From Candidatus Gastranaerophilales bacterium (lineage in GTDB: Bacteria; Cyanobacteriota; Vampirovibrionia; Gastranaerophilales; Gastranaerophilaceae), in assembly GCA_947594025.1 (NCBI GenBank), contig CANQDZ010000002.1, forward strand, positions 1-64,000: a DNA stretch of 64,000 nt, in the 5' to 3' direction. Position numbers and translations under genes: made by a program. Each line of letters opens with the position of its first letter. Position 1 is the first letter of the stretch. Under the pieces are notes generated by a model, which saw only the letters and a list, made by a program, of their open reading frames with translations, did no database searches and was not told where the DNA came from. Shown piece by piece: positions 24,873 through 33,005 of this stretch.

Positions 24873-25807
24873 TTAATCCCGACTAATGATAATATATCCC
24901 GAGTAATAGCGGTCGGACAACTTAATTGTTGTCCGTTTATTATTTTTTGAGCGTCTTGTATTGATTTAATATCAAGTCCGTCTGAAAATATTTTATATTC
25001 ACCTTTTTTATTCCGCTTAATTATGCAAAGCCCCCAGTCAAACTTTTTCTTTTTGGCAAGGTATGAAAACTTAAAATCCTCTCCATACAGCCATTTTTTT
25101 GATTTATAAATTCTTTTTTGTTTTATTATTTGTGCTTTATGGTTTTTAATTTTAAACGGCTTTATAACAGGCTCTTGAATGTAATCTTTACAATAATTTA
25201 AAAATTCTTTTTCAATCGCTTTTTCAATTTCCTTAATTGAAATATTCCTTATTTCTTTTAAATTTAAAACCCTTGATTTAACTGATTTTACACATCCGGT
25301 TTGAAGTTTCGAAATATCAGGAGTTAAAACACTTTCCATTTTTTTAAAATCTGTATCTATTAAGATTGTGCCGTGGTGAAGAACGGAGTCTTTACTTTTA
25401 TAATAAGCGTTTCCTGAAATTTTTTTCCCGTTTATCAAGATATCATTTCTGCCTGAAATTTCTGCTTCAAAATTGAGAGTTTTTATCGCATTTTTTATAA
25501 TTTCCATTGATTTTAGGGTATTATAAGCATTTTTTGGCACAATAAAAGAGAAATTCAAATTATTTTTATCATGGAAAACGGCGCCTCCTCCGGTTTCTCT
25601 CCTTAAAAGAAGTATATTTTTTTCTTTCATTAAATCTAAATTGCATTCGACTTTAGCCTCTTGATTTCTGCCAATCACGACAGTGTCCGAGTTTTGCCAG
25701 AAATATAAAATAAAGGCGCCTTCTTTTTTAGAATATTCAAGAAAAAATTTTTCAAGCGCAAGATTGTAATAAGGGTTAAGGGATTTTGTTTTATATTTAT
25801 ATATCAA
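24869..25807 (-). CDS. lplA: Lipoate-protein ligase A family
   Basis: A 312-residue ligase of the biotin/lipoyl transferase fold, which attaches free lipoate to lipoyl domains of 2-oxoacid dehydrogenases or glycine cleavage H protein. Conserved motifs are NPYYNLALEKF, RRETGGGAVFHDKNNLNFSF (the RRxxGGGxVxHD core) and NGKKISGNAYY with the catalytic Lys. The start is TTG at 25807, overlapping the upstream TGA as TTGA, with an AAGAAGG site about 9 bases before it. The same frame is open up to a GTG at 25825, but that lies inside the upstream gene's end. The C-terminal accessory domain is present. It is coupled to a radical SAM gene. Confidence 0.88.
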   Translation of the reverse strand: MIYKYKTKSLNPYYNLALEKFFLEYSKKEGAFILYFWQNSDTVVIGRNQEAKVECNLDLMKEKNILLLRRETGGGAVFHDKNNLNFSFIVPKNAYNTLKSMEIIKNAIKTLNFEAEISGRNDILINGKKISGNAYYKSKDSVLHHGTILIDTDFKKMESVLTPDISKLQTGCVKSVKSRVLNLKEIRNISIKEIEKAIEKEFLNYCKDYIQEPVIKPFKIKNHKAQIIKQKRIYKSKKWLYGEDFKFSYLAKKKKFDWGLCIIKRNKKGEYKIFSDGLDIKSIQDAQKIINGQQLSCPTAITRDILSLVGIN

Positions 25808-26421
25808 TAACCGCCTTCTTCCCACTTTCTTACCCTGAATTTTGCCCCTATATTTTCCGTAATTTTTTCACATTCATCAGTATTTATCTTAAAATTTTTA
25901 TACCCGACAACAACACTCATGGTTGTCTTTATGCCATTTTTAACACATTCTTTTGCAAAATCAAGCATATGTTCGTAAGCATTTTCTATTTGAGGTTTGG
26001 AGATTTCGTTGTATAAATTTTCATTTTCTCCGTTTAAGCTTATGGATATTTCATCAATTAAGCCCGCCATTTCCGGCACAATATTTTTTTTATTTGCGAA
26101 TGAGCCATGCCCGTTTGTGTTCAGTCTGACTTTTGAGCCTTTAAAATTTTCTTTGATATATTTTGCGGTTTTAATCAAAACATCAAAACGCAAAGTGGGC
26201 TCTCCGTATCCGCAAAAAGTTATTTCTCCTTGTATTTTATCTCTGTTTTCTTCAAGCTGTTTTTTAACATCTTCAAAAGTAATATTATCAGAGTCGAGCC
26301 AAAGGTCTTTACCTTTAACATCCTTTTTAATATCTCTTACACAAAACAAACACCTGTTTGTGCAGGCGTTTGTTAAGTTAATATACGTTTTGCCTTCTAA
26401 AAAATATACAATGTTGTTCAT
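25804..26421 (-). CDS. Small radical SAM protein (TatD-associated type)
   Basis: A 205-residue radical SAM enzyme with the 4Fe-4S motif CTNRCLFC at about residues 20-27, ITFCGYGEPTLR (the GGE-like SAM-binding motif) and IDEISISLNGEN. The C-terminal FRVRKWEEGGY is very short. The size and C-terminus resemble the TatD-associated radical SAM family of unknown function; NrdG-type activases are an alternative. Its stop overlaps the lplA start, so it may act in the same lipoylation-related step. The start is predicted leaderless: a TGTTAAAAT extended -10 lies six bases upstream. Confidence 0.82.
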   Translation of the reverse strand: MNNIVYFLEGKTYINLTNACTNRCLFCVRDIKKDVKGKDLWLDSDNITFEDVKKQLEENRDKIQGEITFCGYGEPTLRFDVLIKTAKYIKENFKGSKVRLNTNGHGSFANKKNIVPEMAGLIDEISISLNGENENLYNEISKPQIENAYEHMLDFAKECVKNGIKTTMSVVVGYKNFKINTDECEKITENIGAKFRVRKWEEGGY

Positions 26422-26427
26422 ATCTAA

Positions 26428-26436
26428 ATTTTAACA
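26428..26436 (-). promoter_or_regulatory. Extended -10 of radical SAM gene, predicted leaderless
   Basis: On the minus strand TGTTAAAAT (26436-26428) ends six bases before the ATG at 26421. No ribosome site is present. Confidence 0.5.
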
Positions 26437-26461
26437 CAAAGTATATCTGTAAAGAAAAATA

Positions 26462-26836
26462 TTATTCAGCGTTTTCAACTTCATTAAGATAATCTGTTTT
26501 TGCAAGCAAGGCTGCTTCATATGCTTCTTCCTCAGAAGCTCCGTTTGCAATTGCATTATCATAAGCGTTCTCAAATTCCCAGTTTGCTACCATAACTTTG
26601 TCGGCATTTTTATTGAAAAAGTCGGTACTTCTTTGAACACATTCTTTTGTTCCGCTAACATCTTTTGCAGATTTAATACCAACTCTACCGTATAAAGCAC
26701 CCGGCGCTTTATCTAAGTTTGTTTCTTCCGTTTGTTTTCCACTTACTTCTTCTTTTTTTGCACCAGCTTTTTTGCCGTGCTTTAATCCCTCAAAACTTAA
26801 ACCGTTTACTGATAAATTCTTGTTAATCTCTGTCAT
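26462..26836 (-). CDS. Small hypothetical protein
   Basis: Not recognised. A 124-residue soluble protein with no export signal. It has a Lys/Glu-rich N-terminal half (KKAGAKKEEVSGKQTEE) and a C-terminal half with NGASEEEAYEAALLAKTDYL, which looks like a short helical hairpin. The start at 26836 is chosen because a GAGGAAAG site lies 4 bases before it; the frame continues upstream to 26959 but without a site. It stands alone, with its 3' end 40 bases from the radical SAM start. Confidence 0.7.
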   Translation of the reverse strand: MTEINKNLSVNGLSFEGLKHGKKAGAKKEEVSGKQTEETNLDKAPGALYGRVGIKSAKDVSGTKECVQRSTDFFNKNADKVMVANWEFENAYDNAIANGASEEEAYEAALLAKTDYLNEVENAE

Positions 26837-27015
26837 TTTCTTTCCTCGTGTAATTTTATTCCTTATGTATAAAACATGAAAAAAATTTTTTTTGCTAGCT
26901 TCTTTTAAAAATGCACCAAAAATTCCGTTAAATGGTGCATATGCGTCTAAAAAGCGCATAAATTAAGGGTATTTAAATATATATTTATTTTAACATATCT
27001 TAATACATGCAGGCG

Positions 27016-27041
27016 CAAAAAAAATCCCCAAAACAGGGGAT
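27016..27041 (-). terminator. Terminator of the 55-residue gene
   Basis: Stem ATCCCC/GGGGAT (27024-27029 with 27036-27041). On the minus strand it is followed by eight T. It lies 35 bases after the stop of the small gene at 27076. Confidence 0.8.
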
Positions 27042-27075
27042 AAATACAATTTTTAAATAAAACTCTCTCTTGTCA

Positions 27076-27243
27076 TTACTTCACGTGGAAGTTTAGCATT
27101 TCTTTATTATTTATGGCGATAAGTTCCATAGAGCTCCAAAATTCATCAGGAGTCATTGAGGACTTAGAATCAAGATTTACCGTAACTTTTTCGCTGTAAA
27201 TTTCTCTTAATTGTTCTTCAATTGATTCTGTAACTTGTGCCAT
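27076..27243 (-). CDS. Small 55-residue protein
   Basis: A short gene with the complete apparatus of a real transcription unit. A strong TAAGGAG site lies 8 bases before the ATG at 27243. A plausible promoter (TTGAAA, 16 bases, TATAAA) lies upstream, and its own terminator follows at 27016-27041. The product, starting MAQVTESIEEQLREIYSEKV, is soluble and mildly acidic, with two methionine-rich helical stretches (SMTPDEFWSSMELIAI) and a HVK end. No family is recognised. Nothing suggests a toxin: there is no hydrophobic helix and no partner gene. Confidence 0.75.
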   Translation of the reverse strand: MAQVTESIEEQLREIYSEKVTVNLDSKSSMTPDEFWSSMELIAINNKEMLNFHVK

Positions 27244-27339
27244 TTTATATTCTCCTTAAAGCTTACATTTATATAAACAATATATACTCTTTCAAATTTC
27301 AAAAATTTTTTATTTTTTTACATTTCTTAATATTAAAAT

Positions 27340-27384
27340 AAAACATAAAACAAAACCCCTGAAATTGTTGAGTTTCAAGGGTTT
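27340..27384 (-). terminator. tsf terminator
   Basis: Stem of about 12 bases with one bulge (27353-27364 with 27373-27384). On the minus strand it is followed by a long T-rich tract (TTTTGTTTTATGTTTTATTTT). It lies about 50 bases after the tsf stop and ends the rpsB-tsf operon. Confidence 0.85.
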
Positions 27385-27433
27385 GTTTTATTATGAAAAT
27401 GTAAGACTAATTCTTTTAATGGGGTAATATGTC

Positions 27434-28318
27434 TTATCCTTTTATTTGTTTCATAACTTCATCTGCGAAGTTTTCTTCTCTTTTTTCAAGACCTTCGCCT
27501 AAAACATATCTTTCATATCTAACGATATCAAGTTTACCTTCAATAAGTTTTTCAATTGTTAATTCAGGATTTTTAACAAACGGTTGTTCAAGTAAACATC
27601 TTTGAGACATAAGTTTGTTAACTCTGCCTTCAACAATTTTCGCTCTGATATTTTCAGGTTTCTTAGCTAAGTCCTCTTTACCCATTTCAATTCTTGTTTC
27701 TTCTTCAATTACGTCTTGAGGAATTTCGCTTCTTGAAATGAATTCCGGAGAGCAAGATGTGATATGTAAGCATATATCTTTTGCAATTGCCGTATTCTCT
27801 TCTTTTGAAGAACCTTCTTTGCATTTTGTTTCGAGCATAACTGCAATTTTACCGTTATGTACGTATGAATTTACACAGCACGGAACTTCATATCTTGAAA
27901 AACGTCTTACGGTGATTTTTTCACCGATTGTTGCAATTTTACCTTTGATGTATTCTTCAACGGTTGAACCGTTAATGTTTGCTTTAAGCAGTTCATCAAC
28001 ATCTGCAGGATTTTCTTTAATAACAACTTTTGCAATATCTTCAACTAAAGCTTTAAAGTCGTCATTTTTTGCAACAAAGTCAGTTTCGCAGTTTACTTCA
28101 ATAATTGCGCCGACTTTATTTTCAATTACAACATCAACAAGACCTTCTGCTGCAATTCTGTTCATTTTTTTATCTGCTGAAGCAATACCTTTTTGTCTTA
28201 AATGTTCAATTGCCTGCTCCATGTTGCCGTCTGCTTCAACAAGAGCTTTTTTGGCGTCCATCATGCCGGCGCCTGTTTTATCTCTCAATTCTTTTACCAT
28301 TGAGGCTGTTATTTCCAT
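27434..28318 (-). CDS. tsf: Elongation factor Ts
   Basis: Guanine-nucleotide exchange factor for EF-Tu; the 294 residues are typical. The N-terminal UBA-like domain MVKELRDKTGAGMMDAKKAL and NMEQAIEHLRQKG are followed by the TDFVAKNDDF core motif that pushes the Mg ion out of EF-Tu. The C-terminal coiled-coil and dimerisation regions are present. It follows rpsB by 26 bases with an AAAGGAG site, in the widespread rpsB-tsf order, and ends at a clear terminator. Confidence 0.98.
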   Translation of the reverse strand: MEITASMVKELRDKTGAGMMDAKKALVEADGNMEQAIEHLRQKGIASADKKMNRIAAEGLVDVVIENKVGAIIEVNCETDFVAKNDDFKALVEDIAKVVIKENPADVDELLKANINGSTVEEYIKGKIATIGEKITVRRFSRYEVPCCVNSYVHNGKIAVMLETKCKEGSSKEENTAIAKDICLHITSCSPEFISRSEIPQDVIEEETRIEMGKEDLAKKPENIRAKIVEGRVNKLMSQRCLLEQPFVKNPELTIEKLIEGKLDIVRYERYVLGEGLEKREENFADEVMKQIKG

Positions 28319-28344
28319 TTTTTTCTCCTTTAAATTTATTGTAA

Positions 28345-29124
28345 TTATTCTGCTGCAACGACGTCTTCGCTTTTTTCTTCAACGCCTGCATCTTTAGCTT
28401 GGATTTTTTCAACTTTTTCTTTGCTGTTTGCTTTGTTTTGTCTTAGTTCTTTACCTTCTAAGATAGCGTCAGCTAATTTTGATGCAACTAATTTGATTGA
28501 ACGAATAGCGTCATCATTTCCCGGAATTAAGTACTCAATACCGTCAGGGTCAGCATTTGTATCAGCTAAACAAATAACGGGGATGTTTAATTTGTTTGCT
28601 TCTTGGATTGCAATAAGTTCTTTCTTTTGATCAACTACAAAAAGAATGTCGGGCATGCCTTTCATTTCTTTGATACCGCCTAATGTTTTTGATAATTTTG
28701 CAATTTGGTGGTTAAGTTGAGCAATTTCTTTTTTTGGTAATTTACCTGCTGCGCCGGATTCAACAAATGCTTCAAGTTCGCGAAGTTTGTTAACTCTGCC
28801 CCTGATTGTTTCAAAGTTAGTCATCATACCGCCTAACCAACGTCTGTTTACCCAGTATGAACCGGCTCTTGATGCTTCTTCTTCGATAACGTCAGCAGCT
28901 TGTTTTTTTGTACCGACGAATACAACGTTTTTGCCGTGTGCTGCAGCGTCTCTAACAGCGTTGCATGCAACTTCAAGCATGTCTAATGTTTTTCTTAAAT
29001 CTAAAATATAGATACCATTTTTTGCCCCGAAAATGTATTCTTTCATTTTTGGGTTCCATTTTTGTGTTTGGTGACCAAAGTGCAAACCTGCATCTAATAA
29101 GTCAACAAGTGTTGTTTCTGCCAT
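28345..29124 (-). CDS. rpsB: 30S ribosomal protein S2
   Basis: A 259-residue small-subunit protein with the classic LLDAGLHFGHQTQKWNPKM start, IYILDLRKT, VGTKKQA and the CLADTNADPDGIEYLIPGNDD region. A C-terminal tail of about 30 residues is rich in Lys, Glu and Ala. The ATG at 29124 is chosen over 29139 because AAAGGAAA lies six bases before it and family members begin here; the longer frame would include that site as coding. It is the first gene of the rpsB-tsf operon and has a structured leader upstream. Confidence 0.97.
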   Translation of the reverse strand: MAETTLVDLLDAGLHFGHQTQKWNPKMKEYIFGAKNGIYILDLRKTLDMLEVACNAVRDAAAHGKNVVFVGTKKQAADVIEEEASRAGSYWVNRRWLGGMMTNFETIRGRVNKLRELEAFVESGAAGKLPKKEIAQLNHQIAKLSKTLGGIKEMKGMPDILFVVDQKKELIAIQEANKLNIPVICLADTNADPDGIEYLIPGNDDAIRSIKLVASKLADAILEGKELRQNKANSKEKVEKIQAKDAGVEEKSEDVVAAE

Positions 29125-29153
29125 AGTTTTTCCTTTCATTTCTTATAACCTTC

Positions 29154-29220
29154 TTGAAAATCGGCCTCCTATCCCTATGACCGGACTGGGCTAACACCAT
29201 ACGGAGAAAATGATTTTCAA
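29154..29220 (-). promoter_or_regulatory. Structured rpsB leader, candidate autoregulatory RNA
   Basis: Nine perfect base pairs (29154-29162 with 29212-29220) close a 49-base GC-rich interior that holds further pairings (CTCC 29166-29169 with GGAG 29203-29206, and CCC/GGG inside). The structure ends about 20 bases before the rpsB ribosome site. S2 regulates its own operon through leader RNA in some bacteria. I cannot match this to a named motif. Confidence 0.5.
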
Positions 29221-29341
29221 TACTTACATCATAATACAAACAAAATTAAAGTAAACATCAATCATTTGATGTCTCAAAAATAGTTCTTAAGGTTGATAAG
29301 TATTTTTTTCTAAAAGTCTAAACTTATATTCAGAGGAAATT

Positions 29342-30070
29342 ATGGCAATAGAATTCAGACTTAGAGAAAAAAATAAAGAGGGGACTTCAACATCAATTGT
29401 TAAATCTCCCATAAGCAAAGACAAAGCGGAACTTGAGCAAAAAATTATAGACATCATGAAAAACGGTGCTGATGCTAACCGCTATTTAGAACTTGCAAAA
29501 TCATATAAAAAACTCAAAAAGTATGATAAAGCCATAAACAATCTAAATAAGGCAAAATCTATTTCAAGTTTTAATTCTGAAATATATTATGAGCTTGGAA
29601 TTAACTATCTTTTTAAAGACGAAATGGATATTGCGCGTAAAAATTTCATAAGAACAATTAAACTTGATGACGATAATCTTAGAGCCCAGCTTCAACTTGC
29701 GGTATCCCATGAACTTATGGGCGAAGATTTTATGGCAATAGATATATATAAAACAATTATTGAGAAAAAACCCGATTACTTTATGGCATATAATCATCTC
29801 GCAAGTCTTTACATGGACTCTGAAATGTTTGAAGATGCAGCAAAATTATTCTATAAGATGCTTGATATGAACCCCGAAAATTACAGGGCAAATCTTGGTC
29901 TTGGACTTTGTTTCGATAAAATGAAAAAGTATTCCGTTGCAGTCAGATTTTATAAAAAATATATTGCAAGAAAGCCTAAAAGCGAAACCTCACGCGTACT
30001 TGCTTCAAGAATATATGATATTTACACAAAACATACATCCCAAAATAAAAACGGCTTAAAACTTGTGTAA
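29342..30070 (+). CDS. TPR-repeat protein
   Basis: A soluble 242-residue protein made of about five tetratricopeptide repeats (from about residue 45: LELAKSYKKLKKYDKAINNL, YYELGINYLFKDEMDIARK, LQLAVSHELMGEDFMAID and so on). An N-terminal charged segment of about 30 residues comes first. No signal peptide or catalytic domain is seen, so it is probably a protein-protein interaction scaffold. A GAGGAAAT site precedes the ATG. It stands alone between divergent rpsB and the convergent VTT gene. The partner is unknown; two other TPR genes are in this window. Confidence 0.85.
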   Translation: MAIEFRLREKNKEGTSTSIVKSPISKDKAELEQKIIDIMKNGADANRYLELAKSYKKLKKYDKAINNLNKAKSISSFNSEIYYELGINYLFKDEMDIARKNFIRTIKLDDDNLRAQLQLAVSHELMGEDFMAIDIYKTIIEKKPDYFMAYNHLASLYMDSEMFEDAAKLFYKMLDMNPENYRANLGLGLCFDKMKKYSVAVRFYKKYIARKPKSETSRVLASRIYDIYTKHTSQNKNGLKLV

Positions 30071-30075
30071 AGCTT

Positions 30076-30687
30076 TTATTTTTTGATGATTGAATGTCTT
30101 TTTTTGTACAGAACTATAAAGAAGACTAAAACAATTCCGGATAGTGCTATTATGGTGAGTTCAAGATTTTTCTTAACACTTTCTCCAAATAACATAAGAC
30201 AAATGCTTACAAAGAAAAATCTGCCGCCCCTGCCTATTAATGAAGCAACAAAGAATTTCCACAAATTCATTCTTAAAATACCTGAAGCAATAGTGAATAA
30301 TTTATAAGGAATTGGAGTAAATGCCGCAAAAAACACTGCCCATGAACCATATTGGCTGTATAGTGCTTCAATTTTTTCAAAATTTTCTTGTGCTTTACCG
30401 TCCCCGCCTTTTGATTTAAATAACTTAAAAAACCAATTAAATGCGGGTCTTCCTGCAAAAAGACCGATTGCATAACCTGTAATTCCGCCGAGAGCGGAGG
30501 CGATTGTGCCTATAAATGCATAAAACAGTGCTTTTGAAGGAAGTGCCAAATCCATTAATACTAAAAGCGCATCCGGAGGAGGAACTATAAAAAAACTTTC
30601 AAAAAACGAGTTTAAAAACAGACCCCATACCCCGTATTGAGCAAAAAATCGGGTTGTTTCTTTTAATATTGCTATTATTGTGTTCAT
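30076..30687 (-). CDS. VTT-domain (DedA/YqaA-like) membrane protein
   Basis: A 203-residue polytopic inner-membrane protein of the VTT/SNARE-associated family. It contains FFESFFIVPPPDALLVLM near the N-terminus, a Gly-rich re-entrant region (ALGGITGYAIGLFAGRPA) and FFAAFTPIPYKLFTIASG with the conserved Pro residues, followed by IGRGGRFFF. DedA-type proteins are now linked to flipping lipid carriers such as undecaprenyl phosphate. It is the last gene of the lptB envelope operon and overlaps the preceding gene by 4 bases. The VTT assignment is firm; the lipid role is inferred from the family. Confidence 0.85.
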   Translation of the reverse strand: MNTIIAILKETTRFFAQYGVWGLFLNSFFESFFIVPPPDALLVLMDLALPSKALFYAFIGTIASALGGITGYAIGLFAGRPAFNWFFKLFKSKGGDGKAQENFEKIEALYSQYGSWAVFFAAFTPIPYKLFTIASGILRMNLWKFFVASLIGRGGRFFFVSICLMLFGESVKKNLELTIIALSGIVLVFFIVLYKKRHSIIKK

Positions 30688-31094
30688 TTTTCTTCTCTTT
30701 CATACGTTACGAATGACGGCGGCTTAACGATTGTTCTGCAAAGTATTTGCAGGTTTTTATCATATCCTGTGATATTGAGGCTTTGGGTGTTATCATCAAA
30801 TATAACGCTCACGCAGCCCATACATTTTTTATCTGTTGTAAAAGCATTTTCCTTTTTGGTAACAGGATTTGTATACGTTTCATTATATTTTTTAACAAGT
30901 TCAAAGGATTTATCTTTGAGGGTTTTAATATCTTTTATATCCATAATATCCTGAACCGCTGTTTTACAATTATTTTTTACAATTTGATTGCTTTTAATCT
31001 CATATTCTTTCAAAATTTTAGGGATGCATGCAAGCAGCACGACTAAAGCTGTGAAAACTATTATACAAGCTGTTATTATTGCATTTTTTCTCAT
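30684..31094 (-). CDS. Single-pass membrane protein of unknown function
   Basis: Not recognised. A 136-residue protein with one N-terminal signal-anchor helix (about 6-26), a helical stretch, and a small C-terminal domain containing DKKCMGCVSVIFDDN (a CxxC pair) and ILCRTIVKPP. The cysteines face the periplasm if the anchor orientation is typical, so a disulfide is possible. It starts one base before the NAGPA-like gene ends and overlaps the VTT gene by ATGA, so it belongs to the envelope operon. Confidence 0.65.
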   Translation of the reverse strand: MRKNAIITACIIVFTALVVLLACIPKILKEYEIKSNQIVKNNCKTAVQDIMDIKDIKTLKDKSFELVKKYNETYTNPVTKKENAFTTDKKCMGCVSVIFDDNTQSLNITGYDKNLQILCRTIVKPPSFVTYEREEK

Positions 31095-31897
31095 TATTTT
31101 TCATCCTCAATAACTAAAAATGATTTTACTTTTCTGCCATTTTTACCTTCTGAAAATATTTTAATATCCTCATAATTTATAGCGGTTGAACCGCCTCCGT
31201 CAAGAGCCATTAATTTATCAACTTTTATTTTTTTTATTACATACGTTCGAGCTTCGTTTAAAGATACGGGATGATTTTTAGAAAATACTATTATATAAAG
31301 ATTTTTGCCCTTTATACCTAAAAGTGTTCTCGGACGTTTTTTTGTAACATTGCAGGATTCAAATAAAACTCTTCCGATATTATCAAAAGTTACAAAACTT
31401 TCTTCCTCCCATTTGAGTTGAGGGTAAAGGAGAGGGCCGCCTTGGAGAGAATGTTTTATTGTCATGTCTTTCTCGGCTTTTTTAAAGTGAGGTGCAATGT
31501 CATAAGATAACTCACCTTTTTTATTTTCTAAAATCCTAAATTCAGTTCTGTTTAAAACAGCTTCTTCTCTTTCATTTTTCATAAGTTCAGACATAAGTTT
31601 TTGATTATCGGAAGGTGTTTCAATTGTTTCTTTATCAATTACGACGTATGAAACAGGGTTTCCGTTCTCCATATCAAAAAATCCGCCGTTTACAACAAGG
31701 GTGTACCCCCCTTTCTTATATAGCTCATCAGGTGTTACGTATTCAACGTGAGGCTTAATTCTGTTTTTATATTTACTTGTGTCTATTTTAAATATCCAAA
31801 CGCCTGATTCAACTCTTGCAGCCCTAATTCCTTCGCGTGCAAAAGACGGGCATGAAAACATCAAAAGAACTATTAAAATAAGAATTTTTTTATACAC
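31094..31897 (-). CDS. Secreted NAGPA-type phosphodiester glycosidase domain protein
   Basis: A 267-residue exported protein with a signal peptide (1-20, ending PSFA). The body matches the NAGPA/DUF2233 domain: LVVNGGFFDMENG, SLQGGPLLYP, RPRTLLGIKG and the C-terminal MALDGGGSTAINYE. The family removes sugars from phosphodiesters and is often linked to exopolysaccharide or cell-wall glycans. Located directly downstream of LptF/G (4 bases), it may edit a glycan in the outer envelope, possibly on LPS. The substrate is an inference. Confidence 0.85.
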   Translation of the reverse strand: MYKKILILIVLLMFSCPSFAREGIRAARVESGVWIFKIDTSKYKNRIKPHVEYVTPDELYKKGGYTLVVNGGFFDMENGNPVSYVVIDKETIETPSDNQKLMSELMKNEREEAVLNRTEFRILENKKGELSYDIAPHFKKAEKDMTIKHSLQGGPLLYPQLKWEEESFVTFDNIGRVLFESCNVTKKRPRTLLGIKGKNLYIIVFSKNHPVSLNEARTYVIKKIKVDKLMALDGGGSTAINYEDIKIFSEGKNGRKVKSFLVIEDEK

Positions 31898-31901
31898 TTT
31901 T

Positions 31902-33005
31902 TTACAAATCCTTTATCTTTTTGGTTGCAAAAATTACTCCTATAAAACACACAAAAGGAATAAGCGCAGTTACAAGCGGATTTAATACGCTTTTTTCTGC
32001 AATCATATCAAAAAACGGAAGGGTAATATAATATGCAAATAAAAGAGCCGCCGCCACTAAAAAACCAATCATTCTCTGCGAACGCGGCGGAGAATATCCT
32101 GATAAACAGCCTATAATTGCAAATAAAATGCATGTTATGGGATGTAAAAATCTTTGATATAGTTTCATAAGGTAATAATTACATTTATCCGTGTAGTTGT
32201 GTTTCTTTAAAAGAGAAATATATTTTCTGAGCTGACTGCCGGTGAAGCTCCTGTCCCTTCTTGTTGCATTTTTCATAAGCTCATAAACTTCATCCGAACT
32301 CTCTTTATTTAAAAGCTTATAATCTTTGACGTTTACAATTTCCGTATAAATTCCGCTGTCATCTATTTGATATTTTTTTGCCTCGGGCAATATCCACTCA
32401 TTTTCCTTTTTGAGAGCATAAGGCGCGGTTATAATACTGTCAAATTTAACTATATCTTCATAATTATCTTTGGAGAAATTTACAACCACAAGGTTTTTTA
32501 TCTCCCCGGGTGTATAGTTTGAAATTATAATTCCCTGTTCAAGCCTGTCATCATCATCTTTTACGATATATACAAAATGCTTGTTATAATCCGCATTTTC
32601 TCTTGTCACGACGGATACGTAAGGAACAAGCTTGTCGCCTATGAAATAGCAGGCAAACATAAACACAACACCTAATAATATTGCGGGATACATAAGCCTT
32701 GTAAATGATATTCCGCAGCTTCTTATAACTATAAGCTCGCTGTTTTTGGACAAACTGTCAAAAGTGTAAACACACCCTATAAGAATTGATATAGGTAAAA
32801 CCATGTTAAACACTTTGGGAAGTTCATAAAAGAGGTTTAACCCCGCTTGTTTTAAACCTATATGCTGCATAAAAATTTGTCTTATGATTTTAACTAAAAT
32901 TTCAGGCGCAATCCAGACAATTACAATCAAGAATAAACAGACAATAGTCGCTGTTAAAACTTGAGAAAACATATATTTATCAACAATAGGTATTTTAAAT
33001 TTCAT
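31902..33005 (-). CDS. LptF/LptG-family LPS export permease
   Basis: A 367-residue YjgP/YjgQ permease of the LPS extraction complex LptB2FG. Three membrane helices lie in the first 115 residues, then comes a periplasmic beta-jellyroll domain (about 130-260), then three C-terminal helices with CILFAIIGCLSGYSPPRSQR, the cytoplasmic coupling region. It begins with a TAATG overlap with lptB, so the ATPase and permease are coupled. Only one permease is encoded here; the usual second may be elsewhere, or a homodimer may form. Confidence 0.88.
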   Translation of the reverse strand: MKFKIPIVDKYMFSQVLTATIVCLFLIVIVWIAPEILVKIIRQIFMQHIGLKQAGLNLFYELPKVFNMVLPISILIGCVYTFDSLSKNSELIVIRSCGISFTRLMYPAILLGVVFMFACYFIGDKLVPYVSVVTRENADYNKHFVYIVKDDDDRLEQGIIISNYTPGEIKNLVVVNFSKDNYEDIVKFDSIITAPYALKKENEWILPEAKKYQIDDSGIYTEIVNVKDYKLLNKESSDEVYELMKNATRRDRSFTGSQLRKYISLLKKHNYTDKCNYYLMKLYQRFLHPITCILFAIIGCLSGYSPPRSQRMIGFLVAAALLFAYYITLPFFDMIAEKSVLNPLVTALIPFVCFIGVIFATKKIKDL

